DNA of 64,000 nt, from assembly GCA_013127575.1 (NCBI GenBank), contig CP053418.1:2108001-2172000 (forward strand). The letters are read 5' to 3'. The stretch comes from Ramlibacter terrae (GTDB lineage: Bacteria; Pseudomonadota; Gammaproteobacteria; Burkholderiales; Burkholderiaceae_C). The notes beneath the pieces were generated by a model. The model was given only the letters and a program-made list of their open reading frames with translations. It had not been told where the DNA came from and ran no database searches. Position numbers and translations under genes: made by a program. Every line of letters begins with the position of its first letter. The first letter of the stretch is position 1. Shown piece after piece: positions 31,891 to 42,479 of this stretch.

Positions 31891-32843
31891 TTGGCGATGG
31901 CCCTGCCGATCACTTCGTACGCCTCGACCACTTCCTTCTGGAAGGCCGGGCCTTCGGCGTAGTCCTGCGTCAGGCCGGACTTGGCCACGTACTCCTTCCA
32001 CGCGTCGGTCTGCATTGCCTTGCGGAAGCTGTCGTGCAGGTAGCGCTGGATGGCCGGCGGCAGGCCGGCGGGCGCCATCAGGCCCTTCATGTTGTCGAGG
32101 GCGACGGGCACGCCGATCTCGGTCATGGTCGGCACGTTCGGCAGCGCCGGCAGCCGGGTGCGCGAGAAGAGCGCCAGCGGGCGAACACGTCCGGCGTCGA
32201 TCATGGGCTTCATCTCTTCATAGGCGCCGAAGGCCGAATCGACGGCCACCCAGCAGCGCGTTCATCGAATCGGCCGCGCCCTTGTACGGCACGTGCAGCA
32301 GCTTGACGCCGGCCTGCTTCTCCCACACCAGCGCGGTCGCGTGGAAGATGCCGCCTTCGCCCGTGGAGCCGTACGACACCTTTTCCGGACCGCTCTTTGC
32401 CTCGGCCAGCAGCGCCTTCATGTCGGCGAACTTCGAGTCGCTGCGCACCGCCCGAGGATGCTGGGCGCGCGCGAGACCTTGATCACGGTGGTGAAGGACT
32501 TGCGCGGGTCGTAGGGCAGGGGCTTGAAGTGGCCCACGGACGTGGTCTCGCTGCCGCCCCCGACGAACAGCGTGTAGCCGTCGGGCTTGGCTTCGGCGGT
32601 GGCCTGCGCGGCGATGGCGCCGGCGGCGCCGACCTTGTTCACCACCAGCACCGGCACCGGGATGATGCCCTTGGCCGCGAACGAGAGCTGGCGCGCGATC
32701 TGGTCGGCGGAACCGCCCGGCGCGAAGCCGACGAGGATGGTGATCGGCTGCGTGGGCGTCCAGTCCTGCTGGGCCCAGGCGGGCAGGGCGGCGGTGGCCA
32801 GCAGGCCGAGGGCGGCCTGGCGGCGATTGAGGGTGGTCTGCAT
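31887..32843 (-). CDS. Bug-type tripartite tricarboxylate transporter receptor (apparent frameshifts)
   Basis: About 318 residues. A periplasmic binding protein with a Tat-like/Sec leader (NRRQAALGLLATAALPAWAQ), the family ITILVGFAPGGSADQIARQL segment, LLHVPYKGA and PNVPTMTEIG. Bug receptors bind carboxylated compounds and deliver them to TctAB permeases. The breaks near 32265 and 32450 are unresolved. No TctAB genes are adjacent, so it must share a permease elsewhere (tctA/tctB lie at 61850-63924). It heads the dehydrogenase operon and is divergent from the LysR gene. Confidence 0.88.
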
Positions 32844-32932
32844 GCTTGTCTCCTTGTGCCGCGCATTCTGCCGGGCGGACCTGTTCCATAAAAGTGATAA
32901 AAGGCGAAGCTGCACGTTCGCCTGCCGGAAAC

Positions 32933-33833
32933 ATGACGCTCAAGCAGCTGGAAGCCTTCTACTGGGCCGCCACCTCGGCCACCTTCCTGGTGGCGGCCGA
33001 GCGGCTGCACGTGTCGCAATCCTCGTTGTCCAAGCGCATCGCCGAACTGGAAGCGCAGCTGCGGCGCGACCTGTTCGACCGCGCCGGCCACCGCGCGGTG
33101 CTGACCGAGGCCGGCCAGCAGTTGCTGCCGCTGGCGCGCCGCATGCTGGGCCTGGCGGACGAGATGCGCACGCTGGTGGCCGAAGGCAGCGGCCTGCAGG
33201 GGCACTGCCGCTTCGGCGTCGGCGAACTGGCTGCGCTGACGTGGCTGCCCGACCTGGTGGCGCTGGTGCGCGCGCAGTACCCGGACCTGGTGCTGGAGCC
33301 GCACGTGGACTGGGCGCCGCGCTGGAGCAGCGGCTGGACAGCGGCGAACTCGACTTCGCGGTGATCGCCGGCTATTCGTCGCGCAGCGCCATCGCGAGCC
33401 AGGCGGTGGGCGAGGTGCGCTTCGCCTGGGCCGCGGCGCCGGCGCTGGTGGAGGAGCGCCGCACGATCACGGCGAAGTTGCTGCAGGAGACGGCGCTGAT
33501 CACCATGCCGCCTGGCGCGGGCGCCACCCGCCTGCTGGAACACTGGCTCGCCGTGAACAACCCGGAGCCGGGGCGGCGCCTCACCTGCAACAACCTGGCC
33601 GCGATCGCGGGGCTGGTCGCCGCCGGCGTGGGGCTCGGGCTGTTCCCCAACGGCTGGCTGCAGCAGATGGCGGAACGCGGTGCGGTGGTGGAACTGCGCA
33701 GCCGGCCGGCGCTGCCGCCGCTGCAGTACACCTTCCAGTGCGGCGGCGCGACGACACGCGTCCGCTGCTGGCGCGGATGCGCGAGGCGGTGATCGCGACG
33801 GCGGATTTCTCGAAGCCGAACCCGATCTGGTGA
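32933..33833 (+). CDS. LysR-family transcriptional regulator (apparent frameshifts)
   Basis: About 300 residues. N-terminal winged helix (LKQLEAFYWAATSATFLVAAERLHVSQSSLSKRIAELE), then a ligand-binding domain (GELDFAVIAGY, LAAIAGLVAAGVGLGLFPNG). The break near 33306 repairs to CCTGG; another near 33751 has one C missing. It is divergent from the Bug operon across 89 bases holding the near-repeat ATAAAAGTGATAAAAG, typical of a LysR self-regulating arrangement. It likely responds to the transported acid. Confidence 0.9.
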
Positions 33834-33855
33834 GCCCCTTCCGAAGGGCACCCGG

Positions 33856-34512
33856 CTACCAGCTCGCGCCGAAAGCCTCGCGCAATTCCCGGATCGCGTC
33901 CGCCGGGAGCGCTTCAGGCGGGGGATTGCAAAGCATCCACAGCTTCGCCGTCTCCTCCAGCTCCTCCAGCACCGCCATGGCCTGCGCCGGCGTGTCGTGC
34001 CAGACGTTCGGCCCGAGCCGCGCCAGCATCACCGCACGAATCGGCGTGGCGGCGTAGCGCGCGATCAGCGACGCGACCACCGCGCCGACGGCGGGATCGC
34101 CCGGCCGGTGGTACGGCACCACCGGCACGTGGCCGACCTTCATCACGAAATAGGGCGTGACGGGCGGCAGCAGTTCTTCGTCTCCCTGCTGCAAGGTGAG
34201 CGCAACGCAGTGCGTGCTGTGCGTGTGGATCACGCAGCCCGCCGGCTTGCCCAGCAGCGCCTGCGCGTCGTAGATCGCGCGGTGCAGCGCCAGCGTCTTG
34301 CTGGCGCGCTCGCCATCCACCTGCCGGCCGGCGAGGTCCACCTTGGCCAGCGCTTCGGGACGCAGGAATCCCGGGCAGGCGTCGGTCGGCGTGATGAGGA
34401 AGCCGTCGTCCAGCCGCACGCTGATGTTGCCGGCGGTGGCGTGCACGTAGCCGCGCTCGAACAGGCTGCGGCCGACGCGGCAGATCTCCTCGCGCGCAAT
34501 GGCCTCGTTCAT
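33856..34512 (-). CDS. otnC: OtnC-like 3-oxo-tetronate 4-phosphate decarboxylase (class II aldolase family)
   Basis: Intact 218-residue class II aldolase/adducin-family enzyme: HATAGNISVRLDDGFLITPT, the metal-binding HTHSTH triad and the third His in RLGPNVWHDTPAQAM. OtnC converts 3-oxo-tetronate 4-phosphate to dihydroxyacetone phosphate and CO2. The assignment rests on the four-base ATGA overlap with the OtnK-like kinase gene, the partner known for this enzyme. The threonate/erythronate pathway also needs an isomerase (OtnI), which I do not see in the window. Confidence 0.85.
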   Translation of the reverse strand: MNEAIAREEICRVGRSLFERGYVHATAGNISVRLDDGFLITPTDACPGFLRPEALAKVDLAGRQVDGERASKTLALHRAIYDAQALLGKPAGCVIHTHSTHCVALTLQQGDEELLPPVTPYFVMKVGHVPVVPYHRPGDPAVGAVVASLIARYAATPIRAVMLARLGPNVWHDTPAQAMAVLEELEETAKLWMLCNPPPEALPADAIRELREAFGASW

Positions 34513-35771
34513 GCCAGTTTCGCGAAGGCGGCGCTGAAGAAGCCGGTGCCGCCGAAATTGCCGGACTTGAGCGCGAGGTGCACGTCGGCCCCGCAAGCCG
34601 TGGCCGTCGCATGGCACCACGGCACGCCCGGGTCGATCTGCGGGCCGATGCGCATCTGCTGCACGCCGAGGGCCTGCACCGCCGCACCCGACGTTTCACC
34701 GCCGGCGACCACGAGCCGGCCCACGCCGCGCTCCACCAGGCCACGCGCGATGGCGGCCAGCGCGCTTTCCACCGCCGCGCCCGCGGCTTCCACGCCGAGT
34801 TTCAACTGCACCGCCTGCACCTGCGCCGGGGTGGCGCTCGAATAGACCAGCACCGGCTGGGCGCCGAGGCGCGGCACGGCCCGGGCGAGTGCTTCGCCCA
34901 CGACGTCTTCGCCGGCCGCGATCCGCAGCGGATCGACTTGCAGCGCCGGCAGCCCGGCCTGCACGAAGGCCGCGACCTGCTGGTTGGTCGCTTCCGAGCA
35001 ACTGCCGGACACCACGGCGGCCGCGCCACGCGCCGGCGGCAGCGTGGCGGCCGCGGCGGACGGCACGATGCCGTGGTTCTGCGGCAGGCCGATGGCCACG
35101 CCCGAGCTGGCGACCACCAGCCGGGCGTCGTGCAGCGCGCGTCCCAGCTCCATCAGGTCGGCGTCGGCAATCGCGTCGACGATGCCGAAGCGGCAACCCT
35201 CGGCGGCGAGCTGCGCGATGCGGTCGCGGATCGCGGCCGCGCCCTGGGCGCACCACGCGATGCGCGATGAGGCCCACGCGCCCCGCTACCTGCGCCTGCA
35301 GCACGCGCACCAGGTTCGCATCGGTCATCGGCGTCAGCGGGTGGTTGCGCATGCCCGAATCGCTCAGCAGCACGTCGCCGACGAACAGGTGTCCGTTGTA
35401 GACCGTGCGTGCGTTCTCGGGAAACGCGGGTGTCACGCAGCAGAAGCCGGCGTCCAGCGCCACGCGCAGCGCCTCGGCCACGGGGCCGATGTTGCCGGCC
35501 GGGGTCGAGTCGAAGGTGGAGCAGACCTTGAAGTAGAACTGCCCGCAGCCCTGCGCCTGCAGCCAGCGCAGCGCGGCGAGCGATTGCGCGACGGCCTCGC
35601 CCGCGGGAATGGTGCGCGACTTCAGCGCCACCACCACGGCGTCGGCCGGCCCACGGGGCCGGTCGGCACGCCGATCGCCTGCACCACCTTCATGCCGGAG
35701 CGCACGAGGTTGTTGGCGAGGTCGGTCGCGCCGGTGAAATCGTCGGCGATGCAGCCGAGTCGGAGAGTCAT
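34509..35771 (-). CDS. otnK: OtnK-like 3-oxo-tetronate kinase (four-carbon acid-sugar kinase, DUF1537; apparent frameshifts)
   Basis: About 421 residues. N-terminal LGCIADDFTGATDLANNLV is the family acid-sugar-binding motif; KVCSTFDSTPAGNIGPV and TPAFPENARTVYNGHLFVG are also conserved. The C-terminal nucleotide-binding half has VSGSCSEATNQQV and VAGGETSGAAVQALG. It phosphorylates 3-oxo-tetronates with ATP. The break near 35655 fits CCTGG; one near 35240-35275 is unresolved. Its start overlaps the hybrid kinase stop by ATGA, and its stop overlaps the OtnC start the same way. Confidence 0.88.
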
Positions 35772-37989
35772 GTCCGCAGTCCTTCCGCAATCGCTTCGAG
35801 CAGGGCGTCCGGCCCCGCCGGCTTGACCGGTGGCGGGCGAAGCCGGCCTCGTGCGCCTGGGCCTTGTCGGCCGCCGTGCCGTAGCCGGTGAGCGCCACCG
35901 GTGGCAGCGCGCGCCGTTCGGGTGCGCCCGCACGCGGGCCGCGAGTTCGTAGCCGCTCAATGTCGGCAGGCCGATGTCGAGCACCGCCACCTGCGGCTCG
36001 AAGGTGTCGAGCAGCGCCAGCGCAGCCATCGGTTCGTAGGCCACCTTGACCTCGTGGCCGACCATCTCCAGCAGCGCCGCGGCGGTGTCGGCCGCGTCCT
36101 GGTTGTCGTCCACCAGCAGCACGCGCGCGGCGGCGGCGGTGCGCAGCGCGCCCGGCTCTTCGGCAGGCAAGGCTGCCGGCTGCGGGATCACCGGCAGGCG
36201 AACCACGAACCGGCTGCCGCGCCCGAGACCTTCGCTCTCGGCACGGACGGTGCCGCGGTGCATCTGCACCAGGCTGCGCACGATCGCGAGCCCGAGGCCG
36301 AGCCCGCCCAGCGAACGGTCGGTGCCCTGCGGCGCCTGGTAGAACAGCTCGAACACATGCTCCAGCACCTCGGGCGGCATGCCGAAGCCGGTGTCCGCCA
36401 CCGTGATCTCCGCCCAGTCCTCCTCACCGCGCAGGTGCAGCGACACGGCCGCATCGGCGGGCGTGAACTTGATCGCGTTGCCCAGCAGGTTGCCGAGCAC
36501 CTGCCCGAGCCGCACTTCGTCGGCCGACACCCAGAGGCGCTCGGCGCCGGGATCGATGCGCAGCGCGAAGCGGCGGCCGCCGACCGCGGGTTGCACGGAC
36601 TGCGCGGCGTGGCGCACCACGTCGGCCAGCAGCAGCGGTTCGAACTGCATCGCCAGCCGTTGCCCGGTGATGCGCGAGACGTCGAGCAGGTCGTCCACCA
36701 GCCGCTTCATGTGCGCCACACGGCGCTCCATCACCTCGCGCTCGGGCCGGGTGCGCTCGTCGCCCTTGCGGGCCATGAGGTGCAGCGCCGAGCCCATCGG
36801 CGCGAGGGGGTTGCGCAGCTCGTGGCCCAGCATGGCGAGGAATTCGTCCTTGCTGCGGCCCGCCTCCTCGGCCAGCCGCAAGGCTTCGGTGGCGCGGGCG
36901 AGCAGCGACTCGCGTTCGATCTCCGCGGCCCGGCGTTCCTGCGCCGCGCGGTCGCGCTCGTCGGAAGCGGCGGCGAGCGCGTTGCCGACCTCGCGCAATT
37001 CGGCCACCGGCAGCGGTGGCAGGCGCACCGGTTCGCCCCGCCCCAGCGCGCGCGCGGCCTCCTTCAGCGCCAGCACCGGCTGGGTGACGCCGCGCGAGAA
37101 GTACCAGGCGAGAAAGGCCGACAGCGCCAGCGATGCCAGCAAGCCCCCGCCGATGGCCGAGAGGACGCCCCAGAGGCCGCTGTTCGCCTCGTCGGCCGAG
37201 ATGCCGGTGGCCACGACCCAGCCCGACATCGGCAAGCGGGTGAAGCCGGTGTGGCTGAGCCGCCCCTCGAGCGTGCGCGTCGGGCCGCTGCCTTCGTTGC
37301 CGCCGCGATCGAGCAGCGCCTGCAGCGAAGGCGAGGGCCGCGCCGACGTGTGCTGCTGCGAACGGGCCACGCGCGTGCCGGCCTGGTCGAACACGGCGAC
37401 CACCGAGGTCTGCGCCAGCCGCTGCTGCTGGACCACCGCCAGCACGCGTTCGACCGGCAGCACCGCGGAGAGCACGTACGCCACCGGCCATCGCGCACCA
37501 GCGGGACGCGCACGGCAAAGGCCGACCCGCCCGGAAGCGGCCCGGCAGCACGCGCCCGATGGCCGGCGCGCGACTGTCGATGGCGCGGCGCATGCTGGCG
37601 GGATCGTTGGGTTCCGGCATGGCCTTGCCGTAATCGACCTGCGTGGCCAGCAGCAGGCGGCCGGCGCCGTCGGCCACCACGACGCTGCGCCAGCGCTGGC
37701 TTTGCGCCACCCGGCGCGCCAGCGCGTGGAAGTCGGCGAGCCGGTCCGCCTGCAACTCCGGCGCCAGCGCGATGCTTTCCAGCACGCTCACGGTGGAATT
37801 CAATTCGGCCTCGACCGCCGTGGCGAGCGCGCGCGACACCGCGAGCGCGGAGGCTTCCGCTTCGTTGCCGCGCTGCGCGGCCACGTACGCGATCACCGCG
37901 ATGGCGACCAACGCCAGCGGCAGCAGCCCGCTGGCCGCCAGCAGGAACAGCCGGAAGCGCAGGGAGCTGCCCGGCACCGCTGGTTTCAT
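35768..37989 (-). CDS. Membrane hybrid sensor histidine kinase with receiver domain (apparent frameshifts)
   Basis: About 740 residues. N-terminal helix (LFLLAASGLLPLALVAIAVIAY), a periplasmic Cache-like sensor, second helix (GVLSAIGGGLLASLALSAFLAW), HAMP-like linker, then DHp (FLAMLGHELRNPLAPM), N box (LGNLLGNAIKFTP), G1 (DTGFGMP), G2 (GLGLGLAIVR), and a C-terminal receiver (LLVDDNQDAADT, phospho-Asp in VAVLDIGLPTLSGYE). Breaks near 35833, 37494 and 37533 repair to CCTGG; one near 35907 is unresolved. Both ends overlap neighbours by ATGA, so it is co-translated with a GNAT gene and OtnK, unusual for a kinase in a catabolic operon. Confidence 0.88.
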
Positions 37990-38448
37990 CGGGCTCGGAT
38001 CACGTACCGGACGAAGCCGTCGGCGGCGGTGAACTTGTCGTACAGCGCGCGCGCGGGCGCGTTGTCCGCCTGCGTCACCCAGTAGACGCGGGCCCAGCCT
38101 TCGGCCCGCATGGCGTTGCGCAGCCACTCCAGCAGCAGGTGGGCGGCGCCGCGGCCGCGCGCGGCCGGCGCGACGAACAGGTCTTCGAGATAGCAGACCG
38201 GCTGCGTCTCCCGGTGTTCTCGTGCACCACGCAGTTGGCGAAGCCCCGACGCGCCTTCGCTTTCGGCCACGACGCACATCACGGCCGAATCGGGATCGAG
38301 GATGCGCTGCCGGTGCGGGTGGTGACCTCGTCGGCCAGGTTGGCGCGGTAGAAGTCGCAGTACCCGCGCCACAACGCCCGCCACGCGGCTTCATCGGAGG
38401 GCAGGGCGGCGCGGATGAGGCAGGGGTGGTCACCGCCGGATTGTGCAT
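37986..38448 (-). CDS. GNAT-family N-acetyltransferase (apparent frameshifts)
   Basis: About 155 residues. The acetyl-CoA loop is visible in YLEDLFVAPAARGRGAAHLL, with the typical C-terminal WVTQADNAPARALYDKF. Its substrate is unknown. Restoring a C in the ACCCC run near 38427 links ATG at 38448 (MHNPAVTTP) to CLIRAALPSDEAAW; other breaks near 38222 and 38310 remain. The stop overlaps the kinase start (ATGA). A repeat element lies immediately upstream. Confidence 0.8.
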
Positions 38449-38473
38449 GGGGTGCGGCTGCCGGAAACGGATA

Positions 38474-38584
38474 CCGGACGCAGAGGACGCAGAAAGTACG
38501 CAGAGGACGCAAAAGAATTCAACAGTCCATGGAGTTGGTTTTCTTTTGCGTCCTCTGCGTATCCTTCGCGTTCTCTGCGTCCGG
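38474..38584. repeat. Long imperfect palindrome, CGCAGAGG family, copy 2
   Basis: CCGGACGCAGAGGACGCAG on the left pairs with CTCTGCGTCCGG on the right. It lies between the YdiJ-like gene end and the GNAT start. Flanks carry GGATACC on the left and CGCTCCCG on the right, shared with copies 3 and 4. Confidence 0.85.
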
Positions 38585-38600
38585 ACCCCGCTCCCGCCTT

Positions 38601-41600
38601 CTAGAGCTGCCCCGCCAGCAACACCGCCGCATGCACCGCCGTGCGCCCGGCGCCGTCGGCGATCTGGTGGCGGCAGCTGGTGCCGTCGGCCACCACGATG
38701 GCGCCGGGGGCCGCGCGCACCGCCGGCAGCAGGCTCAGTTCGGCCATCTGCATCGACACCGCGTGGTGCCTGGCTTCGTAGCCGAAGCTGCCGGCCATGC
38801 CGCAGCAGCTCGATTCGATCAGCTGCGGCTGCACGCCGGGGACCAGCCTGAGCACTTCCAGCACCGGCGAGATGGCGCCGAACGCCTTCTGGTGGCAGTG
38901 GCCGTGCACCAGCACCGGCTGCGCGAGGGGTCGCAGCTTCGCCCGCAGCGTCTCCAGCTGGCCGGCCGCGGCTTCGCGCGCCAGGAATTCTTCCAGCAGC
39001 ACCGCCTGCGCCGCCAGCGCATCGGCATCGGGACCGAAGCCCATCGCGGTCATCTCGTCGCGCAGGGTCAGCAGGCAGGACGGCTCGAGCCCGACGATGG
39101 CGATGCCGCGCTCCACGAAAGGCTTCATCTCGCGCAGCAGTTCGCCGGCCTTGGCCTTGGCCTCGTCCACCATGCCGCTGGCCGGGGAAGGTGCGGCCGC
39201 AGCACAGGTGCTTGCCGTCGGGCGATTGCTTGGCCGCGACGTGCACGGTGTAGCCCGCCGCCTCCTCGAGGACGCGGAAGGCGGCTTGCGCATTGGCGGA
39301 TTCGAAGTAGCCGTTGAAGGTGTCGACGAACAGCACCACCGGCTTCGCCGATGCCAGCACCTGGTCGCGCGTGGCGCCGGTGACACCGCTGTTGAAGAAG
39401 TGGCGGGACTGGAACTCCGGCAGGCTGCGCCTGGCGGAGAACCCGAGCAGCTTCTCGCCGAGGGACGCCAGCAGGCCGCTGCGGTTGCGCAGGTTGACCA
39501 GCCCCGCGAAGCGGCTGGCGAGCGGCGCGTAGTCGGGGAGCCGCGCGACCAGCTTGTCCTTGAGCGACCAGCCGTTCTTCTTGCGGTCCGCGTGCAGGTG
39601 CTCGATCTTCATGCGGGCCATGTCGACGCCGGTCGGGCAATCGCGCTTGCAGCCCTTGCAGCTGACGCACAGGTCGAGCGCATCGCGCACGGCTTCGCTG
39701 GCGATCCCTTCCGGGCCCAGCTGCCCGCTGAGCGCGAGCCGCAGCGTGTTGGCGCGGCCGCGCGTCAGGTGCTGCTCGTCGCGCGTGACGCGATAGCTCG
39801 GGCACATGGTGCCGGCGTCGAACTTGCGGCAATGGCCGTTGTTGTTGCACATCTCCACCGCCTTGGCGAAGCCCTGCGCCGGGTCGCCGCCGGTGCCCGG
39901 CGCCGTGGTGCGTTCGGTGGCCGGATCGTTCTGCACGTTCCAGCTGCTCCAGTCGAGCGCCGGCTGCAGCGGGATGACCTTGTATGTCGGGGGAAAGCGC
40001 ATCAGCCGCGTGTCGTCCATGCGCGGCGGATCGATCATCCGCTGCGGGGACAGCAGCGAGAGCGGATCGAACAGCCGCTTGATCTCGCCGAAGGCCGCGT
40101 CGATGTGCGGACCGAACTGCCACTGGATCCATTCGCCGCGGCACAGGCCGTCGCCGTGCTCGCCGCTGTAGGCGCCCTTGAACTTGCGCACCAGCTCCGA
40201 AGCTTCTTCCGCGATCTGCCGCATGCGCGGCGCGCCGCTGGTCCGCATGTCGAGGATGGGGCGCACGTGCAGCGTGCCGACGGAGGCGTGGGCGTACCAG
40301 TGCCCTTGGTCTCGTGCTTGCGGAACACCTGCGTCAGCGCATCGGTGTATTCGGCCGGTGCTCCAGCGGCACCGCGCAGTCCTCGATGAAGCTGACCGGC
40401 TTGCCGTCGCCCTTGAGGCTCATCATGATGTTGAGGCCGGCCTTGCGCACCTCCCACAGGTTCTTCTGCGCCGTCTCGTCGGGCATCAGCACCACTGAGC
40501 CCGGCAGGCCCAGGTCGCCCATCAGCTCCTGCAATTCGACCAGCTTGCGCGCCAGCAGCGCCTTGTCGTTGCCGGCGAACTCCACCAGCAGCACCGCGTC
40601 GGGCCGGCCGATCAGCGCGCCGCGCACCGTCGGGGCGAACGCCGGGTTCTGCAGCGACAGTTCGATCATCGTGCGATCGACCAGTTCGACCGCCGTCAGC
40701 GTGCCGTCGCCACCCAGCTTGACGATGTGCTGCGCCGAGTCCATCGCCTGGTAGAAGGTCGGGAAGTTGACGACGCCCAGCACCTTCGCGCGCGGCAGCT
40801 CGGACAGCCGCAGCGTGAGACTCCGCGTGAGCGCCAGCGTGCCTTCGCTGCCGACCAGCAGGTGCGCCAGGTTGACGCTGCCATCGGTGGTGTAGGGCCG
40901 CTCGTTCTGGTTGTGGAAGACGTCGAGGTTGTACCCGCCGACGCGGCGCAGCACCTTGGGCCAGCGCGCCTCGATCTCCGGTCGCAGCGCCAGCGCCAGG
41001 TCGCGCACGCGCTCGCCGAGCGCGCGGGCGGCGCCGGTGCTGTCCTCGAAGCGGCCGAAGCGGTGCAGCACGCCGTCGGAGGTCCGGGCGTCGGCGCCCA
41101 GCACGTTGTGCACCATGTTGCCGTAGGCGATGCTGCGGCTGCCGCAGGAGTTGTTGCCCGCCATGCCGCCCAGCGTGGCCTGCGCCGCGGTGGAGACGTC
41201 GACCGGGTACCAGAGCTTGAGCTTCTTCAGTTGCGCGTTCAGGTGGTCGAGCACGATGCCCGGCTCCACCGTCACGATGCGCTCCTGCGCGTTCACGTCC
41301 AGCACGTCGTTCACGTGCTTGGAGAAGTCGATCACGAGGCCGGCGCCCACCGTCTGCCCGCACTGGCTGGTGCCGCCGCCGCGCGGCACGATGGGCACCT
41401 GCAGGTCGCGGCAGATGTCCAGCGCGATGCGCGCGTCCTCCGCGGTGCGCGGCACGAACACGCCGATCGGCACCACCGGTAGATGGAGGCATCGGTGGCG
41501 TAGCGGCCGCGGTCGGCGGGCGAGAACAGCACCTCGCCGGCGGTCTCGTTCGCCAGCCGCTGCGCGAGCCGGCCGGCCACTTCGTTGCTGGCGCGGGCGA

Positions 41601-41661
41601 CGGTGTCGTAGGCCTGGTGCGCGGCCTCGCGCGTGACCTTCAGGGGCAGGGGCGCGTTCAA
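38601..41661 (-). CDS. YdiJ-like FAD-linked dehydrogenase with C-terminal Fe-S (CCG) domain (apparent frameshifts)
   Basis: About 1020 residues, the length of E. coli YdiJ, a D-2-hydroxyglutarate dehydrogenase. N-terminal FAD domain: PIVPRGGGTSQCGQ, GGMAGNNSCGSRSIAYG, HLLVGSEGTLAL; then HGDGLCRGEW; a ferredoxin-like region LCVSCKGCKRDCPTGVDM; and a CCG-type C-terminus (HCHQKAFGA, SSCCGMAGSFGYEARH). It should oxidise a D-2-hydroxy acid and pass electrons to the respiratory chain. The start TTG overlaps the GntR stop (TTGA) behind a GGAGG site. Breaks near 41473 and 40358 repair to CCTGG; those near 40300 and 39190 are unresolved. Substrate not fixed. Confidence 0.85.
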
Positions 41662-42350
41662 GAGGCCTCCTTCAAGCGCAAGTCGGCCTCGGCGCGCAAC
41701 TGTTCCAGCACGGTGTCGCGCTTGTTGCGCAGGTGCAGCGCGAGCACTTCGCGCATGGCGGCCGCGTCGCGCGCGGCCGTGGCTTCGATCATCTTCTCGT
41801 GTTCCTTCACGGCGCGCTTCCATTTCTCGCCGTCCTGGTTGGAGCGGAAGCGCAGGGCTTGCAGGCGGGCGTTGACCTGGTTGTAGACGGTGGCCAGCAC
41901 CGGGTTGCGGGCGGCGGCGTTGATGGCGCGGTGGATGCGCGCGTTGATGCTGTAGTACGCCGACAGGTCCTGGCGCGTGTAAGCAGCCAGCATTTCGTAG
42001 TGCATGGCCCGGATCTCGGCGAGCTCGTTGTCGGTGATGCGTTGCGCGGCCAGTTCGCCGGACATGGCTTCCAGGCCCGCCATGACCTCGAAGGTGTCGA
42101 GCACGTCGGACTCGCGCAGCGACACGGCGATGGCGCCCCGGTTGGGCAGCAGTTCGACCAGGCCTTCGGCGGCCAACATCTTGATGGCTTCGCGCAGCGG
42201 CGTGCGCGAGACCGAGAGCTGCTCGGCCAGTTCACGCTCGTTGAGCTTGGCGCCCGGCGGGATCTGTCCTTCCACCAGCATCTGGCGCAGGCGCTGCGTG
42301 ACCTGCTCATGCAGGGCGGCGCGGGGAATGGCGATCACTTCGGCGGTCAT
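41658..42350 (-). CDS. GntR/FadR-family transcriptional regulator
   Basis: Intact 230-residue protein. N-terminal winged helix-turn-helix (VTQRLRQMLVEGQIPPGAKLNERELAEQLSVSRTPLREAIK) and an FCD ligand domain with acid and His residues (DTFEVMAGLEAMSGELAA, INARIHRAINAAARN). It probably represses the two divergent operons around it, via the twin sites at 42361 and 42437. ATG at 42350 is preferred to TTG at 42371. The stop overlaps the dehydrogenase start, so regulator and dehydrogenase share a transcript. Confidence 0.93.
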   Translation of the reverse strand: MTAEVIAIPRAALHEQVTQRLRQMLVEGQIPPGAKLNERELAEQLSVSRTPLREAIKMLAAEGLVELLPNRGAIAVSLRESDVLDTFEVMAGLEAMSGELAAQRITDNELAEIRAMHYEMLAAYTRQDLSAYYSINARIHRAINAAARNPVLATVYNQVNARLQALRFRSNQDGEKWKRAVKEHEKMIEATAARDAAAMREVLALHLRNKRDTVLEQLRAEADLRLKEAS

Positions 42351-42360
42351 GGCGGGCGAT

Positions 42361-42372
42361 TTTGTATGCAAA
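42361..42372. promoter_or_regulatory. GntR operator candidate, site 1
   Basis: TTTGTATGCAAA, a near-palindrome, 11 bases upstream of the GntR start and thus placed for self-repression. An identical 12-mer lies at 42437. Confidence 0.7.
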
Positions 42373-42436
42373 CCGGAGGGCTGTCAAAAGCGGATTGGTG
42401 GATTCCCTGAGAGGGGTAAGCCATTGACAAGGAAGT

Positions 42437-42448
42437 TTTGTATGCAAA
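42437..42448. promoter_or_regulatory. GntR operator candidate, site 2
   Basis: Second TTTGTATGCAAA, 8 bases after a TTGACA -35-like box (42424-42429) and 32 bases before the aminotransferase start. The overlap with the promoter fits repression by the GntR protein. Confidence 0.7.
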
Positions 42449-42479
42449 AATCCGCCGCATTGCCTGGAGACCCGTTCGC

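Noticed and set aside
36424..40266. A 1280-residue minus-strand reading frame
   Set aside because: It runs across parts of the YdiJ-like, GNAT and kinase genes, each only partly in frame. It is one frame joined by indels and GC-rich third positions, not a giant protein.
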